Shown here: piece after piece, positions 5,332 to 6,148 of the stretch | How the letters are laid out: each line of letters begins with the position of its first letter | How positions within the stretch are numbered: the stretch's first letter is position 1 | Source: an uncultured Devosia sp. | Lineage (GTDB): Bacteria; Pseudomonadota; Alphaproteobacteria; Rhizobiales; Devosiaceae | Reading direction: 5' to 3' | NCBI GenBank assembly: GCA_934553185.1 | Contig: CAKTFF010000141.1 | Location: forward strand, 1 to 6,148 | DNA: 6,148 nt | Notes under the pieces: generated by a model | Database searches by the model: none | What the model saw: only the letters and a program-made list of their open reading frames with translations | Told to the model about the DNA's origin: nothing | Made by a program: the position numbers and the translations under genes

Positions 5332-6138
5332 ATGCCCTCTCGCAAGCCGTACCCGTCCGATGTGCCTGACGAGGAGTGGGCGCTGGTCGCGCCCTACCTG
5401 ACCTTGCTGCCCGAGGGGGCTGGGCAGCGTGAGCACCCGCTGCGCGAGGTGTTCAACGGGCTGCGCTACCTCGTGCGCTACGGCGTGGCTTGGCGGGGGA
5501 TGCCGAACGACCTGCCGCCCTGGCACGCGGTCTATGATCAGGCGCAGCGCTGGCTGCGGGCGGGCTGCTTCGAAACGCTGGTGCAGGACCTCCGGGCGGT
5601 GCTGCGCCTGGCCCAAGGTCGCGCGGAGGAGCCGTCTGCGGCCGTGCTCGACAGCCGCACCCTGCGCTCCACACCCGAGAGCGGTGGCCGAGCTGCCTGG
5701 GACGGGCACAAGCGGACCCGGGGCTCCAAGCTGCACCTGGCCGTCGACACGCTCGGCCACCTGCTGGCGCTGCACGTCACCCCCGCCGGCGCGGATGACC
5801 GCTCGGCCGTCTCCGCCCTGGCCGAGGCGCTCCAGGACGCCACCGGCGAGAGCGTGGACTTGGCCTATGTCGACCAGGGCTACACCGGCGAGCGGCCCGC
5901 AAAGGCCGCGGCCGCCCATGGCATCACGCTCGAGGTGGTCAAGCTACTCGAAGCCAAGCGCGGCTTCGTGCTCCTGCCCCGGCGATGGGTCGTTGAGCGC
6001 TCCTTCGGCTGGTTCGCCCGCTTCCGCCGCCTCGCCCGTGACTATGAGCGACTGCCCCAGACCCTCGCCGGCCTGCACCTCGTCGCCTTCACCATCCTGC
6101 TGCTCAAGCGCGCCGCTCAACTGGCCGCCAGTGCGTAA
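5332..6138 (+). CDS. IS5-family DDE transposase, intact
   Basis: This 268-residue cut-and-paste transposase acts on the ends of its own element. The N-terminal DNA-binding part holds YPSDVPDEEWALVAPYL (7-23), then REVFNGLRYLVRYGVAWRGMPNDLPPW (from 38), both typical of IS5-family proteins. The RNase-H-like catalytic core has Asp107 in AVLDSRTL, Asp181 in AYVDQGYTGERPA and Glu222 in VVERSFGW, a complete DDE triad. GHKRTRGSKLHLAVDTLGHLL (125-144) is the usual motif after the first Asp. The length is full for the family. The ATG at 5332 is the first start in the element, with only a weak GGGCTG ribosome site, consistent with low transposase expression. The TAA stop (6136-6138) falls inside the right inverted repeat. 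It probably cannot mobilise the broken neighbour because the terminal repeats differ. Confidence 0.95.
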   Translation: MPSRKPYPSDVPDEEWALVAPYLTLLPEGAGQREHPLREVFNGLRYLVRYGVAWRGMPNDLPPWHAVYDQAQRWLRAGCFETLVQDLRAVLRLAQGRAEEPSAAVLDSRTLRSTPESGGRAAWDGHKRTRGSKLHLAVDTLGHLLALHVTPAGADDRSAVSALAEALQDATGESVDLAYVDQGYTGERPAKAAAAHGITLEVVKLLEAKRGFVLLPRRWVVERSFGWFARFRRLARDYERLPQTLAGLHLVAFTILLLKRAAQLAASA

Positions 6139-6144
6139 CACCCT
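6131..6144 (-). repeat. Right terminal inverted repeat of second IS
   Basis: This is the partner of 5293-5306. It contains the transposase TAA stop and is followed by the final CTAG (6145-6148) at the window edge. Confidence 0.82.
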
Positions 6145-6148
6145 CTAG

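Larger units (their letters stand above)
5293..6144 (+). mobile_element. IS5-family insertion sequence, intact, 852 bp
   Basis: The element has terminal inverted repeats AAGGTGTTACGGAC (5293-5306) and, on the minus strand, AGGGTGTTACGCAC (6144-6131), with 12 of 14 positions matching. CTAG flanks both ends (5289-5292 and 6145-6148). It carries one complete transposase gene filling nearly the whole element. Its ends and transposase differ clearly from those of the adjacent element, so it is a different IS of the same family, probably also IS427-like. With intact ends and gene it may still be mobile. Confidence 0.9.

Noticed and set aside
5299..5919. 206-aa minus-strand frame opposite the intact transposase
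   Set aside because: It is antisense to a transposase with a full DDE triad, and no recognisable domain is present.
4448..6148. Composite transposon carrying cargo between two IS copies
   Set aside because: The two elements abut at a shared CTAG with no DNA between them and have different ends, so there is no cargo and no matched pair of flanking copies.

Overview
The window looks like accessory DNA from a GC-rich alphaproteobacterium. The HWE-type histidine kinase (a family concentrated in Rhizobiales and relatives), the IS5-family transposases and the high GC at third codon positions all fit. A Methylobacterium-like or other Rhizobiales/Acetobacteraceae host is my best guess, but it comes from protein style only, not from a marker gene.

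Left part (1-1379): two small membrane-protein genes of the DUF1622 type lie on the minus strand, overlapping by GTGA. They appear to be diverged tandem paralogues. To their right is a stretch of about 600 bases (784-1379) with no convincing gene. It may hold degraded coding remnants.

Middle (1380-4394): a cytosolic PAS-HWE sensor histidine kinase on the minus strand is divergent from a plus-strand Crp/Fnr-type regulator. They share a 352-base regulatory interval that contains a Crp-like dyad (TGTGC-N6-GCACT), a short palindrome and a G+C hairpin. The regulator is translationally coupled (ATGA) to an 80-residue protein of unknown function. A 176-residue basic protein of unknown function follows 72 bases later. 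The kinase has no response regulator within the window, so its partner must be encoded elsewhere.

Right part (4448-6148): two different IS5-family insertion sequences lie head to tail and share one CTAG target site. The first (4452-5288) carries a transposase broken by several frame changes. The second (5293-6144) carries an intact 268-residue DDE transposase. CTAG occurs at the left edge, at the junction and at the right edge, which is what serial insertion into the same target site would leave. The window ends exactly at the last CTAG.

I see no defence system, CRISPR array, tRNA or rRNA. The most notable points are the shared-target IS pair, the DUF1622 pair, and the Crp/Fnr regulator with its coupled small protein and a possible self-operator.
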